In this document: in pieces, positions 7,055-15,294 of the stretch | Numbering within the stretch: the first letter of the stretch is position 1 | How the letters are laid out: every line of letters starts with the position of its first letter | Assembly: GCF_029978005.1 (NCBI RefSeq) | Contig: NZ_JARKOZ010000109.1 | Location: 1-34,331 of the forward strand | Source of the DNA: Solidesulfovibrio sp. | GTDB taxonomy: Bacteria; Desulfobacterota; Desulfovibrionia; Desulfovibrionales; Desulfovibrionaceae | Length of the DNA stretch: 34,331 bases | Reading direction: 5' to 3' | The notes under the pieces: generated by a model | Databases searched by the model: none | The model's input: only the letters and a program-made list of their open reading frames with translations | What the model was told of the DNA's origin: nothing | Position numbers and translations under genes: made by a program

Positions 7055-7867
7055 TCAGGGCCGCAGGGGAGCCGCTTCCCGGGCCTTTTGCCGGGTGGCC
7101 CGGATCTCCCGGATGTCCCGGCGGATGCGCTCCAGGCGCTTTTCGTCCGTGGGGTGTGTGGACAGGAAGGCGGAAAGCGGCTTGGGCGCGTCGGCCCGGC
7201 GCATGTTCTCCCAGAAGCGCGCCGCCCCCTCCATGTCGCAGCCGGCCTTGTCCATGAGGCGCAGGCCGATGGCGTCGGCCTCGTACTCCTGCTTGCGGCC
7301 GTAGGGGAGGACAAGCCCGAGGTTCGTGCCGTAGCCCCAGATGCGGGAGGCGATCTCGGCCAGGCGCGGGTCCTCGTCGCCAAGGGCCAGGGCGACGAGC
7401 GCCCCGCCCAGCTGCGCCCCGAGTTCGAGGGTGGCCCGTTCGGCCCCGTGTCGGGCCAGGGCGTGGGCCACTTCGTGGGCCATGACCGCGGCCAGCTCGT
7501 CCTCGTCGCGGGCCACCCTCAGGATGCCGCTGTAGACGAAGATCTTGCCGCCGGGCAGGCAGAAGGCGTTGGCCACGCGGTCGTCGTCGATGACGTGAAA
7601 CTCCCAGTCCATGTCCGGGGCGTCGCTGGCCGCGGCGATGCGCCGGCCCACGCGCGAGACCGCTGCGACGAGCTTCGGGTCGTCGGCCAGGCGCACCGTG
7701 CGCAGGATCTCCCGGGCCGCCCGCGCGCCCATGGCCCGTTCCTGGTTTTGGGGAATAACGATGACCTGCTTGCGCTCGGTGTAGGGAACCGTGTCGCAGG
7801 CCGAAAGGACGGCCAGCCACGTCGCCAGGAGAAGGAGAAGGATGCGGCAAGCCATGGGATCGCCCAT
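7055..7867 (-). CDS. M48-family metalloprotease, lipoprotein
   Basis: The 270-residue protein has a lipoprotein signal peptide (hydrophobic 9-22, lipobox VLSAC with Cys24). The M48 peptidase domain carries HEVAH (zinc ligands and catalytic Glu, about 130-134) and the downstream third-ligand helix EYEADAIGLRLM. M48 lipoproteins (LoiP/BepA-like) act at the periplasmic face of the outer membrane in barrel quality control. BepA-type TPR repeats are absent, so it is closer to the short LoiP/YcaL type. The ATG at 7867 has a weak GGGG Shine-Dalgarno; a second ATG at 7855 would also keep the lipobox. It is divergent from fdhE. Confidence 0.88.
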   Translation of the reverse strand: MGDPMACRILLLLLATWLAVLSACDTVPYTERKQVIVIPQNQERAMGARAAREILRTVRLADDPKLVAAVSRVGRRIAAASDAPDMDWEFHVIDDDRVANAFCLPGGKIFVYSGILRVARDEDELAAVMAHEVAHALARHGAERATLELGAQLGGALVALALGDEDPRLAEIASRIWGYGTNLGLVLPYGRKQEYEADAIGLRLMDKAGCDMEGAARFWENMRRADAPKPLSAFLSTHPTDEKRLERIRRDIREIRATRQKAREAAPLRP

Positions 7868-7990
7868 ACCCCGAAGGCACGCCGTGCGCCAGGGGTCGGG
7901 CCGCCCCTTGCCATTCCCCGCCCCGTCGCCATAATGTCACCGTGAGCCCGGCGACGCTTCAGTTTCCGGCCGGGCCGACAAGGAGAACGC

Positions 7991-8875
7991 ATGCCCTTCG
8001 ATCATGCCGCCGCCAGCCGGCTGCTGGAGAAGAAACTCGCCGACATCGCGCGCGGCACCGTGCTGCCCGCGCCCATGCTGGCTCTCGTCGCGGCCACGGC
8101 CCGGGCGCAACTCGAAGCCCGGGCCGCCGAAACGGTCGCGATCGACGCCTCGGACCTGGAAGACGTCGAGCGGGTGCTGCGCGGCGCGCCCATGCTGCCC
8201 CGCCACGTCTTTCCCCTGGACACGGGCCGGGCCACGGCCCTGTTCGACCGCTTGTCGCGGCTGGTCACGGAAAGCGAACCGCATCTGGCCGAGGCCATGG
8301 CCGCGATCCGCGCCGAACGCGAAGCCGGTTCCCTGGACATGGATACGGCCTTTGCGCGCTTCATGGAAGGCGACGACGCCTTTTTCGCCGCCTGCGGCCA
8401 AAAGACGCCCAGCGCGCCGCGCCTGCTCGGGTTCCTCGTCCAGGCCGCCCTGACGCCGTCTCTGGCCGCCGTGGCCGAGGCCGCCTACGCCCATTTCCCC
8501 GAGGACCGCACCTGGAACTTCGGCCAGTGTCCGGTCTGCGCCAGCCCGCCGCTCATGGCCCGACTGGTGGGCAAGGTCGGGGCCCGGCATCTGACCTGCT
8601 CCTTTTGCCAGCTGGAATACCGGGCCAAGCGGCTCATGTGTCCCTACTGCGGCGAGGAGGACCACAAGCTCCTCGAGGTTTTCACCGCCCCGGACGTGCC
8701 CGGCTACGCCGTCAACGTGTGCCTGCGCTGCAAGAGCTACATCAAGACCGCCGACTTCCGGGAGCTGGACCGGCCGAGCCTGCCGATCCTCGACGACCTG
8801 GAGTCCCTGACCCTGGACCTGGCCGCCCGCGACCAGGGCTACACGCGTCCGGTGCTGTCGGCCTGGGGGTTTTGA
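7991..8875 (+). CDS. fdhE: Formate dehydrogenase accessory protein FdhE
   Basis: The 294-residue product has the FdhE arrangement: a helical N-terminal half and a C-terminal rubredoxin-like half with four CxxC pairs, CPVC (about 178), CSFC (about 201), CPYC (about 217) and CLRC (about 244). FdhE is a cytoplasmic, iron-binding chaperone needed for maturation of Tat-exported, molybdo- or tungsto-formate dehydrogenases. It heads a compact run, with fdhD starting one base after its stop. A GGAG lies before the ATG. It presumably serves the FdhAB encoded 3.4 kb downstream. Confidence 0.93.
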   Translation: MPFDHAAASRLLEKKLADIARGTVLPAPMLALVAATARAQLEARAAETVAIDASDLEDVERVLRGAPMLPRHVFPLDTGRATALFDRLSRLVTESEPHLAEAMAAIRAEREAGSLDMDTAFARFMEGDDAFFAACGQKTPSAPRLLGFLVQAALTPSLAAVAEAAYAHFPEDRTWNFGQCPVCASPPLMARLVGKVGARHLTCSFCQLEYRAKRLMCPYCGEEDHKLLEVFTAPDVPGYAVNVCLRCKSYIKTADFRELDRPSLPILDDLESLTLDLAARDQGYTRPVLSAWGF

Positions 8876-8876
8876 C

Positions 8877-9587
8877 ATGGACGCCGCAATCACCCGCGAA
8901 GTCGCCTGCCGGCGTTTCAAAAACGGCGTCATGGCGCCGTTTGCCGACGAAGTGGCGGTGGAGATACGCGTGCGTCTGCGCCTCGAGGGCCACGGCGAAC
9001 GGGAGCTTTTTTCCGCGCCCATCGACCCCGAGGGCCTGGCGATCGGCCACGCCGCCCTGGACATGCTGCCGCCGGGGCTCGTGCCCGTGGCGCGCGGCAG
9101 CGAGGGCCTGTCCTTCGATCTCGGCGTCGCGCCGGACGCCCGCCCGCCCGCCGATCCGGCCCTGCCGGGGCCGATCGCCGCGCCGCGCCTGCTTGGGCTC
9201 GTCACGCGCTTCATCGGCGCGCCGGGGCTCTGGGACGACACCGGCTGCTTCCACCGGGCCGGGCTCTACGATCCGCGCCGGGACGATTTCCTGGTCAGGG
9301 CCGAGGACATCGGCCGCCACAACTGCCTGGACCGGCTGGCCGGCTTCGGTGTCCGGCAGGGCGTCGTCCTGCCGGAGCTCGTGCTCTTCCTGTCCTGCCG
9401 GGTCACGGCCTCCATGATGGGCAAGGCCCTGCGGGCCGGGTTTCGCATGGTCGTCAGCCGCTCGGCCGTGACCGGCGCGGCCGTGGACGCGGCCGCGGCC
9501 GCGGACGTCACCCTGGTCGGCTTCGCCCGCGACGCCGAATCGCGCTTCACGGTCTTCACCGACGCCGCCGGGAGGGTGGCGGCGTGA
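8877..9587 (+). CDS. fdhD: FdhD-type sulfurtransferase for formate dehydrogenase maturation
   Basis: FdhD passes sulfur from IscS to the Mo/W-bis-pterin cofactor of formate dehydrogenase. The family signature AEDIGRHNCLDRL is present (about 141-153), with LSCRVTASMM and an MVVSRSAVTGAAV stretch following. The product is only 236 residues, and I cannot find the CxxC loop that carries the sulfur-relay cysteines in E. coli FdhD (C121/C124). The corresponding region reads from SEGLSFDLG to DDTGCFHRAG and has a single Cys. It overlaps mobA by the GTGA at 9584-9587. The identity is good; the mechanism may differ. Confidence 0.88.
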   Translation: MDAAITREVACRRFKNGVMAPFADEVAVEIRVRLRLEGHGERELFSAPIDPEGLAIGHAALDMLPPGLVPVARGSEGLSFDLGVAPDARPPADPALPGPIAAPRLLGLVTRFIGAPGLWDDTGCFHRAGLYDPRRDDFLVRAEDIGRHNCLDRLAGFGVRQGVVLPELVLFLSCRVTASMMGKALRAGFRMVVSRSAVTGAAVDAAAAADVTLVGFARDAESRFTVFTDAAGRVAA

Positions 9588-10195
9588 ACGCGGCCGGGGA
9601 GACGCCTCTGGGACTTATCCTGGCCGGCGGCAAATCGAGCCGCATGGGCCGGGACAAGGCCTGGCTCTCCTTTTTCGGCCAGCCGATGTTCACCCGCGTG
9701 GCTTCGGTGGTGCGAAACGTCGTCGGGGAGCTTTTCGTCTCGGGCCGCGACCCGACCCCCTTCGGCGTCGAGGCCCCCTGGCTGCCCGACGTCCTGTCCG
9801 ACCAGGGGCCGGCCGGGGGCGTGCTCACGGTGCTCGAGGCCACGGGCCGGTCGTGCCTCACGGTCTCCTGCGACCTGCCGTTTCTCGACGAGCCGACCCT
9901 GGAACGGCTGGTGGCCGCCTGGCGCGCCCGGCCGGACGGAGCGCTCATGACCGCCTACCGCATCATCGACACGGGCTACGTCGAGTCGCTGGTCGCCGTT
10001 TACGACCCCGCCGGCGCGCCGATCCTGCGCCGCTGCCTGGCCCTGGGCCAGCGTCGGCTCTCGGCCATCTTTCCCGAGGAGTTGCGTTGCCACGTCGATT
10101 ACGACAAAAGCGACCGGAACGTGGCGCGGGCCTTTTTCAACGTCAATTCGCCGCCGGACCTCACGCTGGCCCGGGGCATGGAGGCCGGGGCATGA
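9584..10195 (+). CDS. mobA: Molybdenum cofactor guanylyltransferase MobA
   Basis: The 203-residue product has the nucleotidyltransferase signature LILAGGKSSRMGRDKAW (about 10-26), the GPAGGV loop and the metal-binding SCDLPFL. MobA attaches GMP to molybdopterin to make the bis-MGD cofactor used by formate dehydrogenases. The start is a GTG overlapping the fdhD stop (GTGA), and its own stop overlaps the moaA start (ATGA), so translation is coupled across fdhD-mobA-moaA. Confidence 0.95.
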   Translation: MNAAGETPLGLILAGGKSSRMGRDKAWLSFFGQPMFTRVASVVRNVVGELFVSGRDPTPFGVEAPWLPDVLSDQGPAGGVLTVLEATGRSCLTVSCDLPFLDEPTLERLVAAWRARPDGALMTAYRIIDTGYVESLVAVYDPAGAPILRRCLALGQRRLSAIFPEELRCHVDYDKSDRNVARAFFNVNSPPDLTLARGMEAGA

Positions 10196-11196
10196 CGGAC
10201 GTGAAGACGCGTCTTCGCGACGGACGGGGCAGGGAGGTCAGCTATCTGCGCCTTTCGGTCACCGACCGCTGCAACCTCTCCTGCATGTACTGCCGGTCCA
10301 GGGGCAAGGTGCCGTTCATTCCCCACCCGGACATCCTGCGCTACGAGGAGATGCTCGATCTCGTTTCGCTGGCGCGCGAACTCGGCATCACCAAGGTCCG
10401 CCTGACCGGCGGCGAACCCTTCGCCCGGCGCGATCTCATGGGCTTCATCGAAGCCCTCATGGGCCGCCACCCGGGCCTGGACCTGCGCCTGACCACCAAC
10501 GCCACCCTGCTGGCCGGCAAGCCGGCCGCCCTGGCGGGCCTCGGCGTTTCGGCCGTCAACATCTCCTGCGACACCCTGGACCGGGAGAAGTTCGCCCGCA
10601 TCACGGGCAGCGACCGCCTGGACGCGGTGCGCCGGGCCATCGACGAGAGCCTGGCCGCCGGGCTTCGGGTCAAGGTCAACGCCGTGGCCCTTCGCGGCAT
10701 CAACACCGACGAGATCCCCGATTTCGTGAGACTGGCCACGAGCTTCCCCGTCGACGTGCGCTTCATCGAATTCATGCCCATGGGCGACGGCAACCTCTGG
10801 AAGCCTGAGAACTACATCTCCGCCCAGGACGTCCTGGAACTGGCCCGGCGATGCGCCGCGCTTTCGCCCGAAACGAACCCCCACGAGACAGGCGGGCCGG
10901 CCCGGATGCACCGCATCGAAGGCGGCCTTGGCCGCTTCGGCGTCATTTCGCCCTTAAGCGAGCATTTCTGCGATTCCTGCAATCGCCTGCGCATCACCGC
11001 CGACGGCAAGCTGCGCACCTGCCTTTTTTCCGAGCGGGAGTTCAAGCTGCGCTCCCTGCTGCGAAACCCCAAGCTCGGCCTGCCCTACGTGCGGCGGGTG
11101 ATCGGCCTGGCCCTTCGCGACAAGCCCCTGGGGTATGAAGTCCTGAACCCCGGCTCGGTTCCCGAGGCCCGGGACATGTCCGCCATCGGCGGCTGA
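10192..11196 (+). CDS. moaA: GTP 3',8-cyclase MoaA (molybdenum cofactor biosynthesis)
   Basis: This 334-residue radical SAM enzyme converts GTP to 3',8-cyclo-GTP, the first step of molybdopterin synthesis. It has the N-terminal cluster motif CNLSCMYC (about 25-32), the SAM-binding TGGEPFARRDL, and the C-terminal cluster CDSCNRLRITADGKLRTC. The C-terminal GG ends (IGG at the terminus) match the family's double-glycine tail. The start ATG overlaps the mobA stop by 4 bp. No moaC is nearby in the window. Confidence 0.96.
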   Translation: MTDVKTRLRDGRGREVSYLRLSVTDRCNLSCMYCRSRGKVPFIPHPDILRYEEMLDLVSLARELGITKVRLTGGEPFARRDLMGFIEALMGRHPGLDLRLTTNATLLAGKPAALAGLGVSAVNISCDTLDREKFARITGSDRLDAVRRAIDESLAAGLRVKVNAVALRGINTDEIPDFVRLATSFPVDVRFIEFMPMGDGNLWKPENYISAQDVLELARRCAALSPETNPHETGGPARMHRIEGGLGRFGVISPLSEHFCDSCNRLRITADGKLRTCLFSEREFKLRSLLRNPKLGLPYVRRVIGLALRDKPLGYEVLNPGSVPEARDMSAIGG

Positions 11197-11210
11197 TCCC
11201 GTCGCCGGCC

Positions 11211-12071
11211 ATGGCCCTGGACGTCAGGCGACTCGCCAAGACCGACGCGGCCGCGCGCAAGGGTTTCGAACGGCAGTGCTGGCCCGGCGGGCGCACCCCC
11301 TGTCCGCGCTGCGGCCAGGAAAAGGCCTACGCCCTGGCAGAGGGCCGGGTGCGCTGCGCCTCGTGCCGTTACACCTTCCACGTCCTGACCGGCCGCTTCG
11401 CCGGCCTGGCCGGGCTGAGTCCCCGGCAGTGGCTGCGTCTGCTCGACCTTTTCGCCGCCGAGGAGACGGCCCACGCCATGGCCGCCGCCCTGGGCGTGGC
11501 CTACAACACCGCCTACAAGGCCGCCACGCTCATTCGCCTGGCCATCCTGGCCGGCAGCTTCGACGGCCTGGTCATCCTGCGCGGCCCCCTGGGGCGTGAG
11601 CTGGGCTTTTCCGGCAAAACCCTGCGCCCCGTGTCCGCCGACGCGCCCCTGGCCCGGGTGCCGGTCTTCGGCATCCTGGAGCGGGGCGACATGGTCTTCG
11701 TGGACTATCTGCCCGACATGACCCCCGAGGACATCCTGCACTTCAACCTGCACTTCTCCCTGCCGCTCTCCCGCCTGGGGGCCATCGTCTTTTCCGACCG
11801 CTACCAGCGCTACCAGACGCTCGTGACCTGCGGCGCGGAGGTGCTTACCCGCCGGTTCGTGGAGGTGGCGGGCCGGATTCCGGCCGTGGCGCCGCGCCAG
11901 GAAGGCTTCTGGCCCTACGCCCGTGACCGGCTGGTGCGCTTCCACGGGGTCACGGCCCGGAGATTTCCGCTCTATCTCAAGGAGCTGGAATTTCGCTACA
12001 ACAACCGTAATGTCGATATCCTGCCGATTTTGCTCTCGAATATCTGCGCCTTCGTGCCAAATCTTGAGTAA
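11211..12071 (+). CDS. IS1595-type transposase-derived protein, probably a catalytically dead regulator
   Basis: The 286-residue product keeps the layout of IS1595/IS1016-group transposases. It has a zinc ribbon CPRC...CASC (about 31-55), a helix-turn-helix-like segment, the phrase VPVFGILERGDMVFV, IVFSDRYQRY (second Asp), QEGFW (Glu) and the C-terminal LYLKELEFRYNNRN. Where active members have a conserved DE(S/T)Y(F/I)G carrying the first catalytic Asp, this protein reads VILRGPLGREL, so that Asp appears lost. No terminal inverted repeats or target duplications were noticed. It begins 14 nt after moaA, codon use matches its neighbours, and it lies directly before fdhA. I infer domestication as a DNA-binding protein, possibly controlling the formate dehydrogenase genes; this is not demonstrated. 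Confidence 0.72.
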   Translation: MALDVRRLAKTDAAARKGFERQCWPGGRTPCPRCGQEKAYALAEGRVRCASCRYTFHVLTGRFAGLAGLSPRQWLRLLDLFAAEETAHAMAAALGVAYNTAYKAATLIRLAILAGSFDGLVILRGPLGRELGFSGKTLRPVSADAPLARVPVFGILERGDMVFVDYLPDMTPEDILHFNLHFSLPLSRLGAIVFSDRYQRYQTLVTCGAEVLTRRFVEVAGRIPAVAPRQEGFWPYARDRLVRFHGVTARRFPLYLKELEFRYNNRNVDILPILLSNICAFVPNLE

Positions 12072-12110
12072 TTCTTTTTGTTTTGACCGCGACCCACCCG
12101 TTTTTTAGGT

Positions 12111-12127
12111 AATGAGTGACTCTCATT
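12111..12127. promoter_or_regulatory. Dyad upstream of fdhA (candidate operator 1)
   Basis: Arms aatgag (12111-12116) and ctcatt (12122-12127) form an inverted repeat around 5 bp, with an overlapping gagt-g-actc palindrome. It lies about 115 bp before the fdhA start, in the AT-rich patch where the promoter is expected. It is loosely Fur-box-like but 2 bp too short. Its regulator is unknown. Confidence 0.45.
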
Positions 12128-12150
12128 GCGGAAGTCTATGTTATTTTTAA

Positions 12151-12172
12151 CTTATGTCTGTAAAGACATAAG
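12151..12172. promoter_or_regulatory. Perfect dyad upstream of fdhA (candidate operator 2)
   Basis: Arms cttatgtct (12151-12159) and agacataag (12164-12172) are perfectly complementary over 9 bp around gtaa. The site lies 66 bp before the start codon in AT-rich DNA. It could be a protein-binding operator or an RNA hairpin in the leader. Confidence 0.55.
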
Positions 12173-12181
12173 AAACGGCGG

Positions 12182-12204
12182 GCCCTTCCGGTGCCTGGAA
12201 GGGC
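12182..12204 (+). promoter_or_regulatory. Leader hairpin of fdhA
   Basis: Arms gcccttcc (12182-12189) and ggaagggc (12197-12204) form a perfect 8-bp stem with a 7-nt loop, ending 33 nt before the fdhA ATG. No T tract follows, so it is not a simple terminator. It may stabilise the message or modulate initiation. Confidence 0.45.
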
Positions 12205-12237
12205 AAGCGGCACGCCATGCGGCGAAGGAGACGGATC

Positions 12238-15200
12238 ATGGAATGGAACCGGCGGGAGTTCCTGAAAATCGCGGGCGCGACAACGGCCGTGGCCGCGTTC
12301 GGCGGGCTCGGCTTCGACTTGCGCTCGGCCCAGGCCCAGGCGCTGGAGCAGGCCGACAAGCTCAAATTCACCAAGCAGACCACTTCGGTGTGCTGCTACT
12401 GCTCGGTCGGCTGCGGCCTGATCGCCAGTACGGACAAGAACGGCGAGGGCAAGGTGGTCAACATCGAGGGCGATCCGGACCATCCCATCAGCGAAGGGTC
12501 CCTTTGCCCCAAGGGCGCGTCCCACTTCCAGCTCGGGAAGAACGACCGCCGCATCTATAAAGTGCTCTACCGCGCCCCCTACGCCGAGAATTGGGAAGAG
12601 AAGAGCTGGGACTGGGCGCTCGACCGCATCGCCCGCAAGGTCAAGGACGCCCGCGACGCGAGCTTTACGACCAAGGACGCCAAGGGACGCACGGTCAACC
12701 GCTGCGAGGGCGTCGCCTCGGTCGGCTCGGCGGCCATGGACAACGAGGAATGCTGGATCTACCAGGCCATGCTCCGGGCCATGGGATTGACATACATCGA
12801 GCACCAGGCCCGTATCTGACACAGCGCCACTGTAGCGGCTCTGGCAGAGTCGTTCGGACGCGGGGCGATGACGAACCACTGGATCGACATCGCCAATGCT
12901 GATTGCATCCTGATCATGGGCAGCAACGCTGCCGAGAACCATCCCATCTCGTTCAAGTGGGCGCTTCGGGCCAAGGACAAGGGCGCCACGATCATCCACG
13001 TCGACCCGCGCTACACGCGCACCTCTGCCCACGCCGACGTCTTCGCCCGGTTGCGCTCGGGCTCGGACATCGCCTTCCTGGGCGGCATGATCCGGTACAT
13101 CCTGGCCAACAATTTGTATTTCAAGGACTACGTCGTCAACTACACCAACGCCTCGTTCATCGTCGGCGACGCCTACGACTTCAAGGACGGCCTGTTCTCC
13201 GGCTACGACGCCGCCAAGAAGGCCTACGACAAGTCGAGCTGGAACTTCGTCAAGGACGAGAACGGGATCATCAAGAAAGATCCGACCCTGCGCGATCCCC
13301 GCTGCGTGTTCCAGCTCATGCGCAAGCACTACGACCGCTACACCATGCAGGCGGTCTCCGAGATCAGCGGCACGCCCGAGGCCGACCTGCAGCTGGTCTA
13401 CCAGAGCTACGCCGCCACGGGCAAACCGGAAAAGTCCGGCACCATGCTCTACGCCATGGGCCAGACCCAGCACACGGTCGGCGTGCAGAACATCCGGGCC
13501 ATGTCCATCGTCCAGCTGCTCCTCGGCAACATGGGCGTGGCCGGCGGCGGCATCAACGCCCTGCGCGGCGAGGCCAACGTCCAGGGGTCCACGGACCAGG
13601 GCCTGCTCTTCCACATCCTGCCCGGCTACATCCCCACCCCGTCGGCGGCCATGCAGACCCTGGCCGAGTACAACGAGAAGAACACCCCGGCCACCAAGGA
13701 CCCGCAAAGCGCCAACTGGTGGGGCAACCGGCCCAAGTACATGGCCAGCTTCATCAAGTCCCTGTATCCGGAGCAGGACCTGGAAACCGGCTACGGCTAC
13801 CTGCCCAAGCTCGAGCCGGGCAAAGACTACTCGTGGCTCACGCTCTTCGACGTCATGCTCAAGGGCGCGTTCAAGGGCTTCTTCGCCTGGGGCCAGAACC
13901 CGGCCGCCAGCACGGCCAACGCCAACAAGACGCGCGAGGCCATGACCAAGCTCGACTGGATGGTCACGGTCAACATGTTCGAGACCGAGACCGGCTCCTT
14001 CTGGAAGGGACCGGGCATGGATCCGAAGAAGGTCAAGACCGAGGTCTTCTTCCTGCCTTGCGCCGTGTCCTTTGAAAAGGAAGGTTCCATCTCCAATTCC
14101 GGCCGCTGGATGCAGTGGCGCTACGCCGCCCAGAAGCCTTCGGGCGACACCAAGCCCGACGGCGACATCATCTACGAGCTGTTCGAGAAGATCCGGGCCC
14201 TCTACGCCAAGGAGGGCGGGGCCTACCCCGATCCCATCAGGAACCTCGACTGGGACGTGGCCACCCACCACGCCTTCGATCCGCACAAGGTGGCCAAGCG
14301 CATCAACGGCGTCTTCCTCAAGGAAAAGACGCTCAAGGTCGGCGACGCGGATAAGACCTTCAAACCCGGCGACCCGGTGCCGGCCTTCGCCCTGCTCCAG
14401 ACCGACGGCTCCACCTCGTCCGGCACCTGGGTCTACTGCGGCTCCTATACCGACAAGAACATGGCCGCCCGACGCGACAAGACGCAGACGCCCATGCAGG
14501 CCAAGATCGGCCTGTATCCCGGCTGGAGCTGGTGCTGGCCCGTCAACCGGCGCATCCTCTACAACCGCGCCTCGGTCGACCCCCAGGGCAAGCCCTACCA
14601 GCCGCAGAAGCCGGTCATCGAATGGGTGGACGGCAAGTGGGCGGGCGATGTGCCCGACGGCCCCTGGCCGCCCATGGCCGACACGAAAGCCGGCAAGTAC
14701 CCCTTCATCATGACCACCGAGGGCATGGGCCTGCTCTTCGGACCGGGCCGCAACGACGGCCCCTTCCCGGAGCACTACGAGCCCCTGGAGTGCCCCGTGG
14801 GCGAGCATCCCTTCTCCAAGCAGCTCAGCAACCCCACGGCGCTCAAGTTCGAGGGCGCGACCGAAGTGCACGCCACCTGCGATCCCCGTTACCCCTTCGT
14901 GTGCTCCACCTACCGGGTGACCGAGCACTGGCAGACCGGCGTCATGACCCGCAATTCGCCCTGGCTGCTCGAGGCCGAGCCGCAGATGTTCTGCGAGATG
15001 AGTCCCGAGCTGGCCGAGATGCGCGGCATCAAAAACGGCGACAAGGTCATCATGGAAAGCACGCGCGGATCGCTGTGGGCCAAGGCCATCGTCACCGAGC
15101 GCGTCAAACCCTTCACGGTCATGGGCCACACCGTGCACCAGGTCGGCATCCCCTGGCACTACGGCTGGACCTGGCCCAAGCAGGGCGGCGATTCGGCCAA

Positions 15201-15282
15201 CATCCTGTGTCCGTCCGTCGGCGATCCCAACACGGGCATCCCCGAGACCAAGGCCTTCATGGTCAACGTGAAAAAGGCCTAA
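12238..15282 (+). CDS. fdhA: Periplasmic formate dehydrogenase catalytic subunit (selenocysteine)
   Basis: The catalytic subunit oxidises formate (or reduces CO2) at a W/Mo bis-MGD site. Conventional reading stops at 12819, but that in-frame TGA (12817-12819, residue 194) falls in ARI-U-H, exactly where this family has active-site selenocysteine followed by the catalytic His. The frame continues as HSATVAALAESFGRGAMTNHW to 15282, giving 1014 residues, the usual length. A Tat signal NRREFLKIAG is at the N-terminus, and the [4Fe-4S] motif CCYCSVGCG lies at about residue 52. The sequence closely follows the Desulfovibrio FdhAB type. The ATG at 12238 is preceded by GAAGGAG; an upstream in-frame ATG at 12217 would put Arg-rich residues before the Tat motif and is less likely. 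fdhB follows at 12 bp. Confidence 0.96.
12820..12858 (+). promoter_or_regulatory. Putative bacterial SECIS element
   Basis: Directly after the UGA, CTGT (12830-12833) can pair with GCAG (12844-12847) around a 10-nt loop containing GGCTCT. This is the position and loop type expected for an E. coli-like SECIS bound by SelB. The stem is short as I draw it and was not computed by folding. Confidence 0.5.
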
Positions 15283-15294
15283 AGGAGCGATGCC

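Noticed and set aside
6876-7940. Upstream continuation of the zinc-ribbon protein frame
   Set aside because: AAGGAG before the ATG at 6875 and the start of the zinc ribbon mark the true start; the rest overlaps the M48 protease gene.
12083-12111. TTGACC/TAGGTA as the fdhA promoter
   Set aside because: The -35 is fair but the -10 matches at only two positions, so I did not annotate it.
12817-12819. Reading fdhA as two genes or as a pseudogene because of the TGA
   Set aside because: The TGA is at the conserved selenocysteine position and both sides are intact family sequence.
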